DNA of 64,000 nucleotides. It comes from Bacteroidota bacterium (GTDB taxonomy: Bacteria; Bacteroidota; Bacteroidia; Bacteroidales; Lentimicrobiaceae). The position numbers and the translations under genes are program-made. Below, one piece after another: positions 33,191 through 42,678 of the stretch. The stretch spans positions 62,001 through 126,000 of the forward strand of contig JAEYSM010000016.1 of assembly GCA_023434665.1 (NCBI GenBank), written 5' to 3'. The stretch's first letter is position 1. The number at the start of each line of letters is the position of its first letter. The notes beneath the pieces were generated by a model, which did no database searches, was not told the DNA's origin, and saw only the letters and a program-made list of their open reading frames with translations.

Positions 33191-34273
33191 ATGAGTTTAT
33201 TAGATTCGATAATCACCAAAGATACATTCTCGAAGGAAGATATAGTGGACTTACTCAATAGTAAGGGACCAGAACTTAACCAGCTTTTTAAGTATTCAGC
33301 TTCAGTTAAAGAAAAATCTGTAGGTAATGTAGTTTATTTCAGAGGACTTATTGAGTTCTCGAACATTTGTAGCAAAGACTGCTATTATTGCGGAATACGG
33401 AGTGGTAACCGTAATACCCAAAGATATAATCTAACTGATGAAGAAATATTTGGAGCGGCGAGATTCGCTTATGAAAATAATTACGGCTCAGTAGTTTTGC
33501 AGGGTGGCGAACTGTTTGCCAAAGCTTTTATTAACCGTATTGAAAGGCTGGTAAAGGAAATAAAAAAAATTTCTAATAATTCTTTAGGAATTACACTTTC
33601 AGTAGGCGAACAATCTCTGGATACTTATAAAAGATGGTATGATGCAGGAGCTCACAGGTATTTGCTAAGAATCGAATCATCTAATAAGGAATTGTATTAC
33701 AAGATACATCCAAATACCAAACGACACAATTTTGAGAGCAGACTAAAAGCCCTCGATGATCTCAGGACAGCGGGTTACCAGGTAGGAACAGGAGTTATGA
33801 TCGGACTGCCGTTCCAAACAATTGAGGATCTTGCCGATGATATACTTTTTATGAAAGGCAGAGATATCGATATGTGTGGGATGGGACCTTATATCGAACA
33901 TAAAGATACTCCACTATGGATGTTTAAAGATCAGCTCTTACCACTTGAAGAAAGATTTACACTTGCTCTTAAAATGATTGCAGTCCTGAGAATCGTGATG
34001 AAGGACATTAATATAGCTTCAGCCACAGCCCTACAGGCAATAGACCCAGTGGGAAGGGAAAAGGCTCTTAAAATTGGTGCTAACATCATTATGCCTAATA
34101 TTACACCTGGCCTGTACAGGAACAATTATAAACTCTATGAAAACAAACCATGCACTGATGAAGAGGCAGCAGATTGCACAAATTGTCTTGAAGCACGAAT
34201 CAAATTATCAGGGAATAAAATAGGTTACAATGATTGGGGTGATTCACAACACTTTAAAAAGAGAAATGAATAA
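33191..34273 (+). CDS. hydE: radical SAM protein HydE ([FeFe]-hydrogenase maturase)
   Basis: A 360-residue radical SAM enzyme. The cluster motif CSKDCYYCGI (near residue 58) is the CxxxCxxC set. The HydE-type blocks GSVVLQGGELF, GTGVMIGLPFQT and GMGPYIEHKDTPLWM follow, and the C-terminus has several extra cysteines (CTDEEAADCTNC) that may hold a second cluster. HydE makes part of the H-cluster with HydF and HydG, neither of which is in this window. The ATG at 33191 is used; a TTG five codons upstream is less likely. It precedes thyA by 17 bp. Confidence 0.85.
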   Translation: MSLLDSIITKDTFSKEDIVDLLNSKGPELNQLFKYSASVKEKSVGNVVYFRGLIEFSNICSKDCYYCGIRSGNRNTQRYNLTDEEIFGAARFAYENNYGSVVLQGGELFAKAFINRIERLVKEIKKISNNSLGITLSVGEQSLDTYKRWYDAGAHRYLLRIESSNKELYYKIHPNTKRHNFESRLKALDDLRTAGYQVGTGVMIGLPFQTIEDLADDILFMKGRDIDMCGMGPYIEHKDTPLWMFKDQLLPLEERFTLALKMIAVLRIVMKDINIASATALQAIDPVGREKALKIGANIIMPNITPGLYRNNYKLYENKPCTDEEAADCTNCLEARIKLSGNKIGYNDWGDSQHFKKRNE

Positions 34274-34290
34274 TAACCTTTGCTACTTTT

Positions 34291-35085
34291 ATGAAACAAT
34301 ATCATGAGCTATTAAAACATGTTCTCGAACATGGAGTGACTAAAGAAGACAGGACAGGAACTGGTACTATTAGTGTTTTTGGCTACCAAATGCGTTTTGA
34401 TCTTAGTGAAGGATTTCCATTGTTAACAACAAAAAAAGTACACCTAAAATCAATTATTCATGAATTATTATGGTTTCTGAAAGGTGATACTAACGTTAGT
34501 TATTTGCATGCTAACAAAGTCTCCATCTGGGACGAATGGGCAAATGATAATGGAGACTTAGGTCCAATTTATGGTAAACAATGGAGATCATGGCAATCGC
34601 CTGATGGTAATTTCATTGACCAGATTGCAGAGGTTATAAACATAATAAAAAACAACCCTGATTCCAGAAGAATGCTGGTTTCAGCATGGAACCCAGGAGA
34701 GCTGAATAAAATGGCTTTGCCTCCATGTCACATATTATTTCAGTTTTATGTAGCTCAAGGTAAATTGTCTTGTCAGCTTTACCAACGAAGTGCTGATATT
34801 TTTCTTGGCGTCCCTTTCAATATTGCTTCATATTCATTGCTAACCATGATGATTGCTCAAGTAACCGGATTAAAACCCGGAGAATTCATTCATACCTTTG
34901 GTGATGCTCATATTTATCTGAATCACATGGAGCAGGTGAAACTTCAGTTAAGCAGAAATTTCAGGACATTACCTCAGATGGAAATCAATCATGAACGGAA
35001 GAATATTGATGATTTCATCTACGATGATTTTCAATTGATAAATTATGACCCTCACCCTGCAATAAGAGCTTCAGTTGCAGTGTAA
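34291..35085 (+). CDS. thyA: thymidylate synthase
   Basis: A 264-residue ThyA with the catalytic Cys in MALPPCHILFQFYV (near residue 146), RSADIFLGVPFNIASY and HIYLNHMEQV all intact. It methylates dUMP using 5,10-methylene-tetrahydrofolate. folA follows after 11 bp, which suits the dihydrofolate made by the reaction. The gene is read with hydE and folA as one unit. Confidence 0.98.
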   Translation: MKQYHELLKHVLEHGVTKEDRTGTGTISVFGYQMRFDLSEGFPLLTTKKVHLKSIIHELLWFLKGDTNVSYLHANKVSIWDEWANDNGDLGPIYGKQWRSWQSPDGNFIDQIAEVINIIKNNPDSRRMLVSAWNPGELNKMALPPCHILFQFYVAQGKLSCQLYQRSADIFLGVPFNIASYSLLTMMIAQVTGLKPGEFIHTFGDAHIYLNHMEQVKLQLSRNFRTLPQMEINHERKNIDDFIYDDFQLINYDPHPAIRASVAV

Positions 35086-35096
35086 TTAATTACATT

Positions 35097-35591
35097 ATGA
35101 TACCATTAACAATCATTGTTGCTCTGGCACAGAATAATGCAATTGGCTGCGAAAACCGTTTACTATGGTACATCCCTGATGATTTAAAACGGTTTAAAAA
35201 AATTACAAAAGGACATACTATTGTTATGGGAATGTCAACCTATGAGTCACTTCCCACAAAGCCACTTCCTGATAGAAAAAATATTGTAATGACCAGAAAA
35301 GAAATCGAAATTGATGGTTGTCTGGTTGCAAATTCTGTTGATGATGCTTTCAAATTGTTAGATGGAAATAAGGAGAATTTTATAATAGGAGGGGCCCAAA
35401 TATATGAAGCATTCTTACCCTTCACTAATAAACTTTTATTGACTATAGTTCATAAAGATTTTGAAGCCGATACTTTTTTCCCTCCGATAAATTTTAATGA
35501 ATGGATAGAAGCAGAAAGAGAGGACTTCTTTGATGATGGTAAGCTTGGATTTGATTATTCCTATATCACTTATTTGAGAAAAGAAAATTAA
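35097..35591 (+). CDS. folA: dihydrofolate reductase
   Basis: A 164-residue DHFR: ALAQNNAIGCENRLLWYIPDDLKRFK at the N-terminus (Asp in the Trp/Asp active-site loop), HTIVMGMSTYESLPTKPLPDRKN, and FIIGGAQIYEAFLP. It regenerates tetrahydrofolate for thyA upstream. It converges on the DUF4249 gene with an 18-bp gap and no visible terminator. Confidence 0.97.
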   Translation: MIPLTIIVALAQNNAIGCENRLLWYIPDDLKRFKKITKGHTIVMGMSTYESLPTKPLPDRKNIVMTRKEIEIDGCLVANSVDDAFKLLDGNKENFIIGGAQIYEAFLPFTNKLLLTIVHKDFEADTFFPPINFNEWIEAEREDFFDDGKLGFDYSYITYLRKEN

Positions 35592-35609
35592 TAGTCGTCA
35601 ATCTGTTTA

Positions 35610-36488
35610 TTACCAGTTTATATCATATACGAAGTCTTTCTGAACGTAAGCTGAAAAGATACCTAAACCACCTTCAATGTTACTGTATATTGTTGTTGGT
35701 TCACTAAAAGGATTACCATCATCGAAATTCATAATACCTCTATGATAATTGTAATAGTTTCTGTCGGTTATTGATAATGTAAAGTGTAATCTGAATCTTT
35801 CATCTCTGCGAGCATAAAACTCATTAGTCGTAAGGTGATATGTTTCCCCATCAAAATTTATATCAGAAGCCAGTGCTTCTTTTCCTGCTATTCCGATTTC
35901 ACTTGTATATGGAATGGGTTGTTCCTCCACCCAATTTATCTGGCCAGCTTCAACTCTGTAATAATGCCCCTTACCTTCAATATCCCTGAATTGAACTTTG
36001 GCTCTCATCTCGTAAACTGAATATTCAGGTACCCAATCTTCCATTATAGCAATTGTATCGATATTGGTTAATTCGAGTAATGGTGGATCACCTGTCGGAA
36101 CAGTGCATGATGAAGTAGCTATATATCCTGAGGTAGTGGTCACCGTTATACCATATGTTTTACCTTTTAAGACAGGGAAATCAACTCTGCTTATTCTGTA
36201 TTCTTCATATTCGTAATCGAAGGTCATCATTGCTGTGTCGTCTTCGCTAAAAATATATACTGAAGCATCGGTTATTATAGGGTAAGTTTCATCACTTTCC
36301 GTTGCAGGAGTATATAAAGGTCTGCTTTCATATATTTTGATTGAATTAACAGGCAAGTCAGGCGAGATAAAACCTATCACTACTATTTTTGCTTTTGGCT
36401 GTTCAATTTCAACATCTGAGACTAAATCCTCACAGGAAACAAGCAACAAAATGCTAATAAATATCAAAGTCGTTTGTACTATTTTCAT
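35610..36488 (-). CDS. DUF4249 lipoprotein
   Basis: A 292-residue lipoprotein: short signal peptide with lipobox ending LLLVSC (Cys at about residue 19), then the DUF4249 beginning KAKIVVIGFISPDLPVNSIKIYES. The family is exported and almost always lies beside a TonB-dependent receptor. It starts 2 bp after the end of the receptor gene, so it is the third cistron of a three-gene operon. A role as surface partner of the receptor, like SusD for SusC, is inferred from context. Confidence 0.93.
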   Translation of the reverse strand: MKIVQTTLIFISILLLVSCEDLVSDVEIEQPKAKIVVIGFISPDLPVNSIKIYESRPLYTPATESDETYPIITDASVYIFSEDDTAMMTFDYEYEEYRISRVDFPVLKGKTYGITVTTTSGYIATSSCTVPTGDPPLLELTNIDTIAIMEDWVPEYSVYEMRAKVQFRDIEGKGHYYRVEAGQINWVEEQPIPYTSEIGIAGKEALASDINFDGETYHLTTNEFYARRDERFRLHFTLSITDRNYYNYHRGIMNFDDGNPFSEPTTIYSNIEGGLGIFSAYVQKDFVYDINW

Positions 36489-36490
36489 TT

Positions 36491-38866
36491 TCAGAACTTA
36501 ATTGAGTATGTAACAGAAGGAATGATAGGGAAGAGTGTAACCTGTTTGAGTTCATTCACCGATTGCCCGTTATTATATCTTTCATCAATAAAATAGAAGA
36601 ATGGATTTTTCCTGTTGTATGTATTATAAGCACCAATTTCCCATGTTCTTTGAAATTTATCTCTCACTTTAATAAACTGGAAAGCAAAGTCTAACCTGTG
36701 GTAAGGTTTCATTCGGTATGAATTCATTTCTCCGTAATCAGTCAATGTTTGATAATAATATCCTGTAAATGGCAGACCTGAAATTTTTAACACATCCTCC
36801 AACGGGTTATGCTGAATACCTGGAAATTCACCAACTGGAAGTGAAATAGCATTCCCGGTTCCATATACCCAAGTGGTTGAAAAATTTACTTTTTCACTTA
36901 TTCTATAAATTGCAACAATTGAAATGTCATGTCTCCGGTCGTATCTGGCCCAATATTCTTTTCCAAAGTTGATCTCATCAAATTTTAATTTGGTCCATGA
37001 TAAGGTATAACCAATCCATCCATTCAACCGACCTGCTTTTTTGTGAATTAAAGTTTCAATTCCATATGATCTTCCACTTCCTGAAGTAACGTTATCTTCC
37101 CACGTGAATTCTCTGGCATCTGTCGGATCATCTATTATCAGAAAACTCGCTCCCGGTTTATAGCCTATTATATCTTTACTTTCCTTGTGATAACCTTCAA
37201 TTGTAATTTGAACATCATTGTGGTCAAAGTCTTTAGCAAATCCTAAAGATACCTGAGTAGAATGCTGAGGATTAATTCTATCAGTTGAAGGCACCCACAA
37301 GTCAGTGGGGAGTGAAAGTCCGGTACTGCTTAAGAGGTGAATATATTGGTTCATTTCGGCATATGCAGCTTTTACTGAAAGGCCTCTTGCTATTCTGATG
37401 TTTGCTACAACACGTGGTTCAAAAGCATGATAATACTCCTCATCTGCTTTAAAGTTGCTGAACCGTAAGCCTGCATTAGCTTTTATCCTATCGCTAAGGG
37501 TAAATTGATTTTCAATATAGGCACTCCCTTCAAAAGAATTATAATCTTGTTGTACAGAATTAAGTAAAACATCAGCATTTCCCTTAACAACGATAGCGCT
37601 CGGTGAAAATAGATGATTAATAAGATGTACGCCTGTTCTTAGATTATAATAAGGTGAAAAGCTCACCTCCAGATCATTTTTAAAAGTAAGATCCCTGATG
37701 CCTGATATATACCGGAGTGAGTAAGATTCGTTAAAAGAAGATTCACGGCTAAAGAAAGTTATGGAATAGTGGCTATAAATCAATGAAGTGTTAGAGAAAA
37801 CGCGTGGACCGAAAATATGATTCCATCTAAGAGTACCAGTTCCGTTTTGCCAATATAATCCTCCTTCTTCACGCAAGTTTGAATTTGTAATAACATTAAA
37901 TTTATCACGGCCGAAATAACCACTTAAATAAAGCCGGTTCTTCGGTCCGAAATCGTAGTTTACTTTAGCGTTCAGGTCATAGAAATAATATCCGGCGCGT
38001 TCCTCAGAATTCATGAATGGTCTTGCTAGAGCATCAATATAGGTTCGTCTTCCTGAAATTATCCAGGATGATTTATCTTTTACGAAAGGACCTTCAAGAA
38101 CAATTCTGGAAGATACAAGTCCAATTCCTGCTTCACCTGAAAATTTGGTTCGATTTCCATCTTTCATTGTCATTTCGACCACTGACGATAAGCGCCCACC
38201 AAATCGTGCGGGGAAGCCACCTTTTATTAATTCAACACTTTTAATAGCATCCCCATTAAAGATTGAAAAGAAACCAAATAGATGAAAAGCATTATAAACC
38301 GGAGCATCGTCCAGTATTATTAAATTCTGATCTGGTCCCCCGCCTCTGACATACAAACCTCCATTACCTTCAGACCCTTTTTGAACTCCTGGCATCAGCT
38401 GCAGCGTCTTAAAGACGTCCTTTTCTCCCAGCAATACAGGCACTTGTCTTATTTGCTGAACCGGGAGAGAGATCACACTGATTTCTGAAGATTCACTTAT
38501 CCTTTCAACTTTTTCGCTTGTGATAGTAACCACCTGAAGTGTAATACTGTTGAGATCAATGTCAATCAGTGTATCTTTCATCAAAGGGACCTGAATTGTT
38601 ACTGGATTGAAACCAACATAGGAATACCTCACTTCATATTCACCAACAGGAAGTGTAAGAGAATAAAAACCATAATTGTTGGTAATGGCACCTGCCTTTA
38701 TTGAAGGAATATAAATGTTTACACCTGGGAGTAATTCGCGACTATCCTTCTCCCTCACATAGCCACTGATAGAATATCTGGTTTGTGAAAATGTAGTTAG
38801 AGAAATAAAAAATAGGCCTATAAATAAAATGGTTATAAGAAAATGATGTTGAGTTAGCTTTAGCAT
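36491..38866 (-). CDS. TonB-dependent receptor
   Basis: A 791-residue outer-membrane receptor: signal peptide, a carboxypeptidase-regulatory-like domain (about residues 30-110, SGYVREKDSRELLPGVNIYI), a plug with LYVRGGGPDQNLIILDDAPVYN and a long barrel ending in a terminal Phe strand (PSVTYSIKF). It takes an unidentified substrate through the outer membrane using TonB energy. It overlaps the amidotransferase-like gene by 1 bp and precedes the DUF4249 gene by 2 bp. Confidence 0.95.
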   Translation of the reverse strand: MLKLTQHHFLITILFIGLFFISLTTFSQTRYSISGYVREKDSRELLPGVNIYIPSIKAGAITNNYGFYSLTLPVGEYEVRYSYVGFNPVTIQVPLMKDTLIDIDLNSITLQVVTITSEKVERISESSEISVISLPVQQIRQVPVLLGEKDVFKTLQLMPGVQKGSEGNGGLYVRGGGPDQNLIILDDAPVYNAFHLFGFFSIFNGDAIKSVELIKGGFPARFGGRLSSVVEMTMKDGNRTKFSGEAGIGLVSSRIVLEGPFVKDKSSWIISGRRTYIDALARPFMNSEERAGYYFYDLNAKVNYDFGPKNRLYLSGYFGRDKFNVITNSNLREEGGLYWQNGTGTLRWNHIFGPRVFSNTSLIYSHYSITFFSRESSFNESYSLRYISGIRDLTFKNDLEVSFSPYYNLRTGVHLINHLFSPSAIVVKGNADVLLNSVQQDYNSFEGSAYIENQFTLSDRIKANAGLRFSNFKADEEYYHAFEPRVVANIRIARGLSVKAAYAEMNQYIHLLSSTGLSLPTDLWVPSTDRINPQHSTQVSLGFAKDFDHNDVQITIEGYHKESKDIIGYKPGASFLIIDDPTDAREFTWEDNVTSGSGRSYGIETLIHKKAGRLNGWIGYTLSWTKLKFDEINFGKEYWARYDRRHDISIVAIYRISEKVNFSTTWVYGTGNAISLPVGEFPGIQHNPLEDVLKISGLPFTGYYYQTLTDYGEMNSYRMKPYHRLDFAFQFIKVRDKFQRTWEIGAYNTYNRKNPFFYFIDERYNNGQSVNELKQVTLFPIIPSVTYSIKF

Positions 38867-40122
38867 CAGGTTTTTTGCTTTTTCTTTTTAGCAGCTGGGA
38901 AAAGTACGTTATTTAGTATTAACCGATAACCAGGAGAGTTAGGATAAAGGTTGAGATCAGTAGGTGGATCTCCGACAAGATGTTGATAATCTTCAGGGTC
39001 ATGACCACCATAAAACGTCCAGGTACCCTTTCCAAAAGAGCTGTGAATATAACGAGCTTCATTTGCAGCTTTATTCTCACCCATTATTATGACACCCGGT
39101 TTAATGAATTTATTATTAAATGCAGTTGTTTGTCCCATGAAACCTTTGATGACCTTCTCATGATTTTGCGTCAGCATAGTTGGAACAGGATCCCACTTAG
39201 CAGAGAACTCAAACAGAGTAAAAAAATCATCAGATATTGATACTCGTCGTGTAGTACTGACATCAATGTTTGAAATTTCATATTCATAAGGATTCAGAAC
39301 TACACTGAAGCCAGTAAAGGCAAAACAATTTTCATAATTAAGGTGATCATTTGCATCTTGCTGTGAGGGATCTCCATCAAACATGACATCGCATATGTCT
39401 ATGTGGCTGGAAGCAAGAGCAACATCATAGCTATCAGGTGCTGAACACATGGCAAATAGATATCCGCCACCAGCTGTAAAATCTCTAATCTTCTGCGCAA
39501 CAGCTAGCTTCAAGTCAGAAACTTTCGAAAAACCGAGTTTTTGTGCCATAGCCTCTGTTGTTCTTACATCTTCAATATACCATTGTGCGGTGCGGTATGC
39601 TGCCCAAAATTTACCAAATTGCCCTGTAAAATCTTCATGGTGAAGATGTAACCAATCGTAAAGGGGCAATGAACCACCAATTACTTCTTCGTCATAAACC
39701 ACATCGTAAGGCACTTCAGCATATGTTAAAGCAAGTGTAACTGCATCATCCCAGGGTAATTTACTTTTTGGAGTATATACTGCAATTTTAGGAGCTTTTT
39801 GGAGCTTCATTTCATCCATATTGGATTGAGGATCTGAAATTTCATTTAAAATTGAAGCAGCTTGCACATCAGCGATGATTTCGAATGATATACCCCGAAT
39901 CCTACATTCGTTTTCCAGATTAGGATGATGTTGAAACATGAAACTACCACCTCTGTAATTAAGTAACCAACTTACCTCAACCTCATGAGCAAGAACCCAG
40001 TATGTTAATCCATAGGCCTTTAGATGATTCTTTTGTTGCCTGTCCATAGGCACGAGAATATACGCTGCATGAATCCATGACACTATTAAAATAAGGCATA
40101 TGGTCAAGATTAGTTTACGCAT
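38866..40122 (-). CDS. secreted glutamine-amidotransferase-like protein
   Basis: A 418-residue protein with a signal peptide (cut near IHAAY). Residues 110-250 look like a class I amidotransferase/flavodoxin-like fold: KIAVYTPKSKLPWDDAVTLA, YDWLHLHHEDFTGQ and a nucleophile-elbow-like GGGYLFAMCSAPDSYD. Proteins of this type in Bacteroidota are often named asparagine synthetase B, but the N-terminal catalytic Cys of that class is absent and the protein is exported. It ends with a Lys-rich tail. It is the first gene of an operon with the TonB receptor and DUF4249. Confidence 0.7.
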   Translation of the reverse strand: MRKLILTICLILIVSWIHAAYILVPMDRQQKNHLKAYGLTYWVLAHEVEVSWLLNYRGGSFMFQHHPNLENECRIRGISFEIIADVQAASILNEISDPQSNMDEMKLQKAPKIAVYTPKSKLPWDDAVTLALTYAEVPYDVVYDEEVIGGSLPLYDWLHLHHEDFTGQFGKFWAAYRTAQWYIEDVRTTEAMAQKLGFSKVSDLKLAVAQKIRDFTAGGGYLFAMCSAPDSYDVALASSHIDICDVMFDGDPSQQDANDHLNYENCFAFTGFSVVLNPYEYEISNIDVSTTRRVSISDDFFTLFEFSAKWDPVPTMLTQNHEKVIKGFMGQTTAFNNKFIKPGVIIMGENKAANEARYIHSSFGKGTWTFYGGHDPEDYQHLVGDPPTDLNLYPNSPGYRLILNNVLFPAAKKKKQKT

Positions 40123-40177
40123 CTTTATACATTTAATTTTAATAAACGGTCCGGAAGCTTATTTGTTACAATAATTC

Positions 40178-41677
40178 CTAGAAATCAGGGCCTGATTTCA
40201 TCCGATGAACAGATTCTGTTATTGCTTCATCATTCATCTTTGAGGGCATTGTGACCACTGATTTGGAGTACGAATTAGTTTCCATGTCAACAAATTTGGC
40301 ATATTGGTTGATAAACCTTAATCCAACATCTTCAAGTGAGCCATTTCTATGTTTTGCAATGCTAATTTCGGCATACCCCGGAGGAAAAGTTGTATCACCA
40401 GTCGGCTCTGTCTTGTAATATTCAGGTCTGTATATGAATAATACCATGTCGGCATCCTGTTCAATAGCACCCGATTCACGCAAGTCTGATAGGAGGGGTT
40501 TTTTATTAGGTCTCGCTTCCACTGACCTGTTTAACTGTGATAAGGCAATCACCGGTATATTCAGTTCTTTTGCCAGGCTCTTAAGTGACCTTGAAATATT
40601 ACTAATTTCCTGTTCTCTATTTCCTTGACCTTTCTCAACACCAGAAGTCATCAATTGTATATAATCAATGATAATCATCTGAATTTTGTGCTGTGCTTTC
40701 AATCTTCTTGCTTTAGCACGTAATTCAAAAACGGATAAAGAAGGGGTGTCATCTATGTAAAGCGGAGCATTTATCAGACTAGTTATTTTTGATCCTAATG
40801 CTGACCATTGTTCCGGATCTAAGTCTCCCTTTCTTAGTTTATCTCCCGCAATTTCAGCTTCAGCAGAAATCAAACGGGTGACCAAAGATATCGATGACAT
40901 TTCGAGTGAGAAAATGGCAACTGGTTGCTTGAAATCAATAGCTGCATTTCTGGCAATTGTGAGGACAAATGCAGTTTTTCCCATACCAGGGCGGGCAGCA
41001 ATAACTATCAAATCAGATGGTTGCCATCCAGATGTTACTCTGTCAAGTTGTGTAAACCCTGAGGCAACTCCTGTAAACGTGTTCTGGTTTTTATGTGCAC
41101 TTTCAATTTGTTTGACTGCATTACTGATAAGTGATTGCATGTCAACATAATTACGGCGAAGATTATTCTCACCTACACTAAAGAGTTCATTCTCGGCTTT
41201 ATCTAACAACTTGAAAACGTCGGTAGTATCTTCGTAGGCATCCTTGATAATATCAGAAGATATCCTGATCAACTCTCTTTGAATAAACTTCTGAATAATA
41301 ATGCGGGTATGATATTCAGTATTAGCTGAAGAAGCCACTCTATTAGTAAGCTGAGCTATATAAAAAGGACCTCCGGCTAATTCAAGTTCACCTGTAAATT
41401 TGAGCTCATTCGTGACAGTTAGGATATCCACGGGCTCAGTCTTTGCAAAGAGTCGGGTAATTGCAGAAAAGATAATTTGATGGGCTTCTTTATAAAAAGC
41501 ATCAGGCCTGATAATGTCAATAATGGTCGCTAATGCATCCTTCTCGAGCATGATTGCACCAAGAACTGCTTCTTCCAGATCAACGGCCTGAGGAGGTAAT
41601 TTCCCATGGTTGAAAAAATCAGCTTTCGTCAACTTTTGACGACTATTATCCTTTAACTTTGATTTACTGTCTTCCAT
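40178..41677 (-). CDS. dnaB: replicative DNA helicase DnaB
   Basis: A 499-residue DnaB helicase. The N-terminal domain starts PPQAVDLEEAVLGAIMLEKDA, the RecA-like domain has Walker A AARPGMGKTAFVL (near residue 229), MIIIDYIQLMTSG as Walker B, the LSQLNRSVEARPNKKPLLSDLRESG block and IAKHRNG near the C-terminus. It unwinds DNA at the replication fork as a hexamer. No intein is present. A TACTTTTG element lies only four bases before the ATG. Confidence 0.98.
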   Translation of the reverse strand: MEDSKSKLKDNSRQKLTKADFFNHGKLPPQAVDLEEAVLGAIMLEKDALATIIDIIRPDAFYKEAHQIIFSAITRLFAKTEPVDILTVTNELKFTGELELAGGPFYIAQLTNRVASSANTEYHTRIIIQKFIQRELIRISSDIIKDAYEDTTDVFKLLDKAENELFSVGENNLRRNYVDMQSLISNAVKQIESAHKNQNTFTGVASGFTQLDRVTSGWQPSDLIVIAARPGMGKTAFVLTIARNAAIDFKQPVAIFSLEMSSISLVTRLISAEAEIAGDKLRKGDLDPEQWSALGSKITSLINAPLYIDDTPSLSVFELRAKARRLKAQHKIQMIIIDYIQLMTSGVEKGQGNREQEISNISRSLKSLAKELNIPVIALSQLNRSVEARPNKKPLLSDLRESGAIEQDADMVLFIYRPEYYKTEPTGDTTFPPGYAEISIAKHRNGSLEDVGLRFINQYAKFVDMETNSYSKSVVTMPSKMNDEAITESVHRMKSGPDF

Positions 41678-41681
41678 ATTT

Positions 41682-41689
41682 CAAAAGTA
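41682..41689 (-). promoter_or_regulatory. -7-like element directly before dnaB
   Basis: TACTTTTG on the minus strand, four bases before the dnaB ATG, matches TAnnTTTG. No well-spaced TTG is visible. If used, the transcript would be leaderless or nearly so. Confidence 0.4.
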
Positions 41690-41810
41690 CTCAACTACTT
41701 TTGGATTTTGACTACCTGAAAAGAATATTTTTGAACAATTAAAAGAAAGTGTATACATGCATAATTAACCACAAAAATTATTAATGTTAAAAGTATTGCA
41801 ATGTGATCTT

Positions 41811-41849
41811 AAAACAAAAGCGGAGAATGATATCTCCGCTTTTGTTTTT
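41811..41849 (-). terminator. bidirectional terminator after the FKBP gene
   Basis: A 16-bp perfect stem (41811-41826 with 41833-41848) around a 6-nt loop; the core is CAAAAGCGGAGA. T-rich flanks occur on both strands (TTTTGTTTT in minus reading). It lies 18 bp past the end of the FKBP gene on the minus strand. Confidence 0.88.
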
Positions 41850-41865
41850 TTCAAGTTATGTTATC

Positions 41866-42606
41866 TTATTGTTTTTCGATTGAAATCAGTTCAACTTCAA
41901 AAATAAGTGTCGATCCGGCAGGAATTGGACCAGTAGTCCGATCTCCATATCCGAGATCAGAAGGGATATAGAAAATATACTTTGCACCTGGTTTCATAAG
42001 TTGAACACCTTCTGTCCATCCTGAAATTACCTGATTTAAAGGAAATTTAACAGGTTCACCTCTGTCAACAGAAGAATCAAATACTGAGCCATCTAATAAT
42101 TTCCCGGTGTAATGAACTTCAACTACATCTTCAGCTGATGGATTTTCACCACTACCTTCTGTTATTACTTCATACTGTAAACCACTTTCAGTTTCTGTTA
42201 TTCCTGATTTGGTTTTGTTTTTTTCCAGAAAAGCACTCCCTTCAGCTTTATTTTTCAATAGTTCCTCAGAATTCTGCTTTTCCCGTTTTGCCATCATTTC
42301 CTGTTGAAATTTCATCATAATAGCCTCGGTCTCTTCCTGACTAATTAAAGAATCATTTCCCGAGAGTCCATTCACAACACCTTTACTGAATATTTCCGGA
42401 TTGACTTGGATGTCGTTCATTTTTAGGTTATTACCTATGTCATGCCCTAAAATATAGCTTATGCTGTCATTGTATGTTGCCATCTCGACAGATTGCTCCT
42501 TAGTATTTGATTTCTTATCCTTATTTTTCTTTTGCGCCATAGCTTCATAAGTAAAGAAAATCATTAGGATAGATAATAATACACTTAACTTGGTTTTCAT
42601 AGTCAT
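41866..42606 (-). CDS. FKBP-type peptidyl-prolyl cis-trans isomerase, exported
   Basis: A 246-residue protein started at MTMKTKLSVLLS (a start two codons further in, at 42600, is equally possible; one at 42624 would precede the probable transcription start). It has a signal peptide cut near AMAQ, an N-terminal dimerisation domain with SYILGHDIGNNLK and a C-terminal FKBP domain (about residues 140-245: VEVHYTGKLLDGSVFDSS, GWTEGVQLMKPGAKY, GSTLIFEVELISI). It catalyses proline isomerisation in the periplasm. Its promoter and terminator are both clear. Confidence 0.95.
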   Translation of the reverse strand: MTMKTKLSVLLSILMIFFTYEAMAQKKNKDKKSNTKEQSVEMATYNDSISYILGHDIGNNLKMNDIQVNPEIFSKGVVNGLSGNDSLISQEETEAIMMKFQQEMMAKREKQNSEELLKNKAEGSAFLEKNKTKSGITETESGLQYEVITEGSGENPSAEDVVEVHYTGKLLDGSVFDSSVDRGEPVKFPLNQVISGWTEGVQLMKPGAKYIFYIPSDLGYGDRTTGPIPAGSTLIFEVELISIEKQ

Positions 42607-42621
42607 GTTTTTGTTTGATGG

Positions 42622-42650
42622 CAAAGATACGTAATGGCAAAACAGAACAA
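42622..42650 (-). promoter_or_regulatory. promoter of the FKBP gene
   Basis: On the minus strand TTG (42650-42648), 18-bp spacer and TATCTTTG (42629-42622), an excellent Bacteroidota match. The start codon is 16 bp beyond. Confidence 0.75.
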
Positions 42651-42678
42651 ACAGAGAATAGTCAATTATTATGATTCA

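Noticed and set aside
37096..37112. CACGTG core considered as a parS site
   Set aside because: The flanking bases do not fit the symmetrical TGTTTCACGTGAAACA pattern and it lies inside the TonB receptor gene. No better parS match was seen.
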